36,975 bases of DNA from Brachyspira sp. (GTDB lineage: Bacteria > Spirochaetota > Brachyspiria > Brachyspirales > Brachyspiraceae): the NCBI RefSeq assembly GCF_029258575.1, contig NZ_JARHYI010000023.1, positions 1 to 36,975 on the forward strand, read 5' to 3'. Below, piece by piece: positions 34,036 through 36,975 of this stretch. The notes below the pieces were generated by a model, which made no database searches, was not told the DNA's origin, and saw only the letters and a list, made by a program, of their open reading frames with translations. Position 1 is the first letter of the stretch; the number at the start of each line of letters is the position of its first letter. Position numbers and translations under genes: made by a program.

Positions 34036-35468
34036 TGACATCACAATTATTAACAGAACTTCTTCAATCATTATCATTACTATCCATACTTCTTCTTATA
34101 GGCGTTTTATTAAGAGCAAAAGTTAAATTATTTCAAAAATTATATCTTCCAGCATCCGTAATAGGAGGCTTCATAGGACTTTTAATATCTCCTGAAGTTA
34201 TAGGAAAGATTTCAAACTACTCTATATCAGCAGATTATATAAAAACATATTCACTTCTACCTGGAATTTTATCTATACCAATATTTGCTGCCATTCCATT
34301 AGGCATGTTTTTGAATGAAACTAAAAGTATAAAATCTCTATACCCTACAAAAGTTTTGATAGGATTTGGTATATTTCAATGTGCAAGTATGCTGCAATCT
34401 GCCATAGGTTATGCAACTAATATATTATTTACAAAAATAAATCCAGAAATAAATATGTATAGAACATTCGGATATGAACTTTCAGCTGGATTTGCAGGAG
34501 GGCATGGACTTGCCGCTGCTACTGGAAAAATGCTTGAAGGTTTCGGAATAGCACAGTGGGAAATAGCTCAAGGTGTAGCTTTAACTACTGCCACTATAGG
34601 ACTTATGGGAGGAATGATATTCGGAATCATATTTATAAATATTGCAGTTAGAACAAATAAAACTAATGTTATTAAAAAAATTATTAATGAAAGTGAAAAT
34701 AATAAAAATATAAATAAAATAGATAATAATATGGAAGTTGGTTATAATAACGATATAAATAAGCAGGCAAGTTTAGGAAGAGAAACTTTTTTAAGCAGTT
34801 CTATAGAAACTATTACTTTTCATTTGGCTATCATATTTGCAGTATGCGGATTGGCTTTCATAATTTTAAATTTCATTAAAAAAATAGGTATAGCTGGTTT
34901 AGATGTTCTTCCTGTATGGACTTATTCTATGATTATAATGTTTGCTTTGAATATTATCATAAAAAAATTAAAATTAGCTTGGATGATAGATTCTAAAGTA
35001 AAAGCAAAAATTATAGGTACATTGAGCGACTTTGCTATAGTATCTGCAATAACAAGTCTTCCAATAAAAGCAATAATTCATTATATAGCACCAATAATAG
35101 TTATGTGTGTTGCAGGATTTATAGTTACTTATTTTATAGTATTTATATTTCATAATATGCTATTTAAAAATGATTATGCCTTTGAAAGAGCTATAATTTC
35201 ATGGGGAACTTTAACTGGAGTACTTATAACGGGCATGACTCTTCTAAAAATATGCGATCCTGAATATAAAAGTCCAGCCCTTACAGAATTTTCTCTTGGA
35301 TTTTCTTTAATGTCAGTTACAGGACTTTTGGTAGTGCCAATACTTAATACTGTATTAGCTGTAGGCTCTACTTGGGATAATTTAATAACTGCATTAATTA
35401 CTTCTGCTATTTATTTAATTATTGCATTTGCTGTTTACTTTATTCATAATAAATCAATAAAAATATAA
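34035..35468 (+). CDS. gltS: Sodium/glutamate symporter
   Basis: Inner-membrane carrier that imports glutamate with sodium. GltS hallmarks: LLIGVLLRAKVKLFQKLYLP then ASVIGGFIGLL near the start, IPIFAAIPLGMF, and the glycine-rich pore segment GYELSAGFAGGHGLAAATGK; then the repeat-like half with SDFAIVSAITSLP and ERAIISWGTLTGVLITGM. Length of 477 exceeds E. coli GltS by about 75, mainly a hydrophilic Asn/Lys-rich loop at about residues 210-255. It starts on the last base of the SanA-like stop, so it is coupled to it. A shared terminator follows. Confidence 0.9.
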   Translation: MTSQLLTELLQSLSLLSILLLIGVLLRAKVKLFQKLYLPASVIGGFIGLLISPEVIGKISNYSISADYIKTYSLLPGILSIPIFAAIPLGMFLNETKSIKSLYPTKVLIGFGIFQCASMLQSAIGYATNILFTKINPEINMYRTFGYELSAGFAGGHGLAAATGKMLEGFGIAQWEIAQGVALTTATIGLMGGMIFGIIFINIAVRTNKTNVIKKIINESENNKNINKIDNNMEVGYNNDINKQASLGRETFLSSSIETITFHLAIIFAVCGLAFIILNFIKKIGIAGLDVLPVWTYSMIIMFALNIIIKKLKLAWMIDSKVKAKIIGTLSDFAIVSAITSLPIKAIIHYIAPIIVMCVAGFIVTYFIVFIFHNMLFKNDYAFERAIISWGTLTGVLITGMTLLKICDPEYKSPALTEFSLGFSLMSVTGLLVVPILNTVLAVGSTWDNLITALITSAIYLIIAFAVYFIHNKSIKI

Positions 35469-35476
35469 TATATAAA

Positions 35477-35508
35477 AAAGACGAAACTTATATTTAAGTC
35501 TCGTCTTT
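35477..35508. terminator. Bidirectional terminator between gltS and cyclophilin gene
   Basis: AAAGACGAAACTTA (35477-35490) pairs with TAAGTCTCGTCTTT (35495-35508), with one mismatch on the plus strand and a G-U pair on the minus strand. The loop is 4 bases, and T runs follow on both strands. Confidence 0.85.
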
Positions 35509-35525
35509 ATTTTTAATTATAATTA

Positions 35526-36017
35526 TTATTCTACTTCTTTGATATATACTTTATTCATAGTAGAGTTTTCCATAGGGTTATCATTATGATCTCTTTTTAA
35601 TGATACTATCTTATCAGCAACATCCATACCATTAACAACATTACCCCACACTGTATACTGTCCGTCCAAATGAGGAGCATCAGCTACACAAATGAAAAAC
35701 TGAGATCCAGCACTATCTGGATGCTCGCTTCTAGCCATAGAACATATACCTCTTTTATGAGCAATATCATTAAACTCAGCAGGTATATTAAATCCTGGAC
35801 CTCCAGTACCATGTAAATGTCTTTTAGTAGCATCTTTACTTACAGGATCTCCACCTTGTATCATAAATCTAGGTATTACTCTATGAAATCTTATTCCATC
35901 ATAAAAACCTTCATTAGCAAGTTTTTTAATAGCTTCAACATGCTTTGGAGCTTTATCAGTATAGAATTCTATTTCTATAGTACCATATTCTGTTTCAATA
36001 AATAAATGTTCTTTCAT
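35526..36017 (-). CDS. Cyclophilin-type peptidyl-prolyl isomerase, cytoplasmic
   Basis: Catalyses proline cis-trans isomerisation. The 163 residues have FHRVIPRFMIQGGDPVSK with the catalytic arginine, the insertion HGTGGPGFNIPAEFND, GICSMARSEHPDSAGSQFFI, and LDGQYTVWGNVVNGMDV, where the tryptophan of the drug-binding pocket is kept. No signal peptide, so cytoplasmic. AAGGA precedes the ATG. It lies 22 bases after the closely similar exported copy, so the pair is a tandem duplication. Confidence 0.95.
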   Translation of the reverse strand: MKEHLFIETEYGTIEIEFYTDKAPKHVEAIKKLANEGFYDGIRFHRVIPRFMIQGGDPVSKDATKRHLHGTGGPGFNIPAEFNDIAHKRGICSMARSEHPDSAGSQFFICVADAPHLDGQYTVWGNVVNGMDVADKIVSLKRDHNDNPMENSTMNKVYIKEVE

Positions 36018-36039
36018 TTTTATTTCCTTATAAATAAAA

Positions 36040-36615
36040 TTAATTAACTGCTTTTACATAAACTCTATTCATTTTAGCAGACTGTATAGGATTATCATTA
36101 GCATCTCTTTTTAAAGCAACAATTTTATCAGCAACTTCCATACCGCTTACAACTTCACCCCATACTGTATACTGTCTATCCAAAAAAGGACTATCAGCTA
36201 CACAAATGAAAAACTGTGATCCAGCACTATTTACACTTTGTCCTCTAGCCATAGAACATATTCCTCTCTTATGAGAAACATCATTAAACTCGGCAGGTAT
36301 AACGAAATTAGGACCTCCTGTTCCATGTAAAGCCCTATTAGGCTGTTTACTTAAAGGATCTCCTCCCTGTATCATAAAACCGGGTATTACTCTATGAAAA
36401 AGAGTACCATTATAAAAACCTTCATTAGCAAGCTTTTTTATAGCCTCAACATGCTTTGGGGCTTTATCAGGAAAGAAAGCTATTTCTATAGTACCAAAAT
36501 CAGTTTCTATAAATAAATGTTCTTTTGAAGCCTTAGGCTTTTGTGCTATAAGAGCAGCTGCAAATACAATAATACCCAATAACGAAATAATAATAATTTT
36601 TAATTTTTTAGACAA
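36040..36615 (-). CDS. Cyclophilin-type peptidyl-prolyl isomerase, membrane-anchored or exported
   Basis: Paralogue of the next gene with an added head: KKLKIIIISLLGIIVFAAAL (about residues 3-22), then AQKPKASKEH, so it is exported or held by one helix. The catalytic core is the same: FHRVIPGFMIQGGDPLSK, MARGQSVNSAGSQFFI, DRQYTVWGEVV. The start is TTG at 36615, 8 bases after AGAGG; a GTG at 36624 overlaps that ribosome site. Likely function is folding outside the cytoplasm. The core differs from its neighbour at scattered places only. Confidence 0.9.
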   Translation of the reverse strand: MSKKLKIIIISLLGIIVFAAALIAQKPKASKEHLFIETDFGTIEIAFFPDKAPKHVEAIKKLANEGFYNGTLFHRVIPGFMIQGGDPLSKQPNRALHGTGGPNFVIPAEFNDVSHKRGICSMARGQSVNSAGSQFFICVADSPFLDRQYTVWGEVVSGMEVADKIVALKRDANDNPIQSAKMNRVYVKAVN

Positions 36616-36687
36616 AATCCACACCTCTTTAATTATATTAATTTTAGTAATCTTCGTATTATTTTTTATAATTTTATTTAGCCATTA

Positions 36688-36975
36688 TCAATTTGCTGTA
36701 TCTTCTACTGTATTAGCATTTTCATCTGCAGTACCTTCTGTCGCATTAGCATTCTCATCAGTATTTTCATCTGCAACTGCTTCATCGGTATTCTCGTCTG
36801 CTACTATATCAGCATTCTCATCATTATCTGTTTGCTCATCTATAACAGACTGTTCAGCTTCTTGATTTTGAGCTTCTAAATTTTCTTCATTCTCTATAAT
36901 TACATTACCTTCTGCTTGATTAGTAGAGATAGTATTTGTATCCCCTATCTGATTAGTAGAGATAGTATTTGTATC
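36688..36975 (-). CDS. Acidic repeat protein, carboxyl-terminal part (partial)
   Basis: Runs off the right edge; the last 95 residues are seen. They are very acidic and of low complexity, with no cysteine. The start of what is visible is an 11-residue repeat, DTNTISTNQ plus two, present twice; then ENEENLEAQNQEAEQ; then a run of DEN-containing units (ADENTDE, DENANAT, ADENANTVED). No domain or function is recognised. Such tails are common in secreted or surface proteins of spirochaetes. It ends 72 bases before the exported cyclophilin gene and is in the same direction. Confidence 0.75.
   Translation of the reverse strand, partial: DTNTISTNQIGDTNTISTNQAEGNVIIENEENLEAQNQEAEQSVIDEQTDNDENADIVADENTDEAVADENTDENANATEGTADENANTVEDTAN
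36918..36975. repeat. Tandem 33-bp repeat inside the acidic protein gene
   Basis: The 25 bases at 36918-36942 are repeated identically at 36951-36975 (period 33), giving two copies of an 11-residue unit. The window ends inside the array, so the copy number is unknown. Confidence 0.85.

Noticed and set aside
36616-36624. GTG start for the exported cyclophilin
   Set aside because: The GTG is part of the AGAGGTG ribosome site; TTG at 36615 is 8 bases from it.

Overview
This is an AT-rich bacterial window, by eye about a quarter G+C, with tightly packed genes. Most genes lie on the minus strand. Gene content and style point to an anaerobic spirochaete, most likely Brachyspira. The clues are a long spirochaete-type GreA amino-terminal region, the relic of an exported rubrerythrin, and very AT-rich operons with short gaps. 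The species cannot be fixed from sequence alone.

Layout. 1-6957 is a pentose module: two CUT1-type ABC permeases, a lipoprotein solute-binding protein and xylA on the minus strand, a ROK repressor (xylR-like), and divergent xylB. Related palindromic sites lie before both xylA and xylB. 6992-9400 holds a PTS EIIC of the lactose/cellobiose type and a TIM-barrel protein of unknown role, with a palindrome in their control region. 9568-14441 (plus strand) holds an FmdB-type zinc ribbon, rlmN, a DUF4132-like protein and a family 2 glycosyltransferase. 14841-17086 (minus) holds ftsY-aroA. 17248-17826 is a decayed rubrerythrin. 18065-22572 (minus) holds a PLP aminotransferase and a two-gene TPR operon, one gene of which resembles spirochaetal GreA without its GreA domain. 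23029-27450 (minus) holds small housekeeping units: a PHP hydrolase with a cytidylate-kinase-like protein, a HEAT mini-protein with a MinD/FlhG-like ATPase, an acyl-ACP thioesterase, and a coiled-coil protein with a PgeF/YfiH-type protein. 27584-33039 (minus) is a branched-chain amino acid operon: a possible leader peptide, ilvB, ilvN, ilvC, relics of leuA and leuD, then intact leuB. 33214-35468 (plus) holds a SanA/YdcF-like protein and gltS. 35526-36975 (minus) holds two tandem cyclophilins and the end of an acidic repeat protein.

How it fits together. The pentose module imports and isomerises a sugar and phosphorylates xylulose under one repressor. The ilv genes make the precursors of valine and isoleucine. 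The leucine branch is broken, because leuA is reduced to fragments, leuC is absent and leuD keeps only its end, so this leuB should have no local pathway to serve.

The most interesting items are the leuA-leuD deletion scar beside intact leuB, the isoleucine/leucine-rich small ORF before ilvB, the shared operators of the xyl genes, the GreA-like protein lacking GreA, and the rubrerythrin relic. I see no CRISPR array, prophage, insertion sequence, rRNA or tRNA. I did not find a clear new defence or mobile system.
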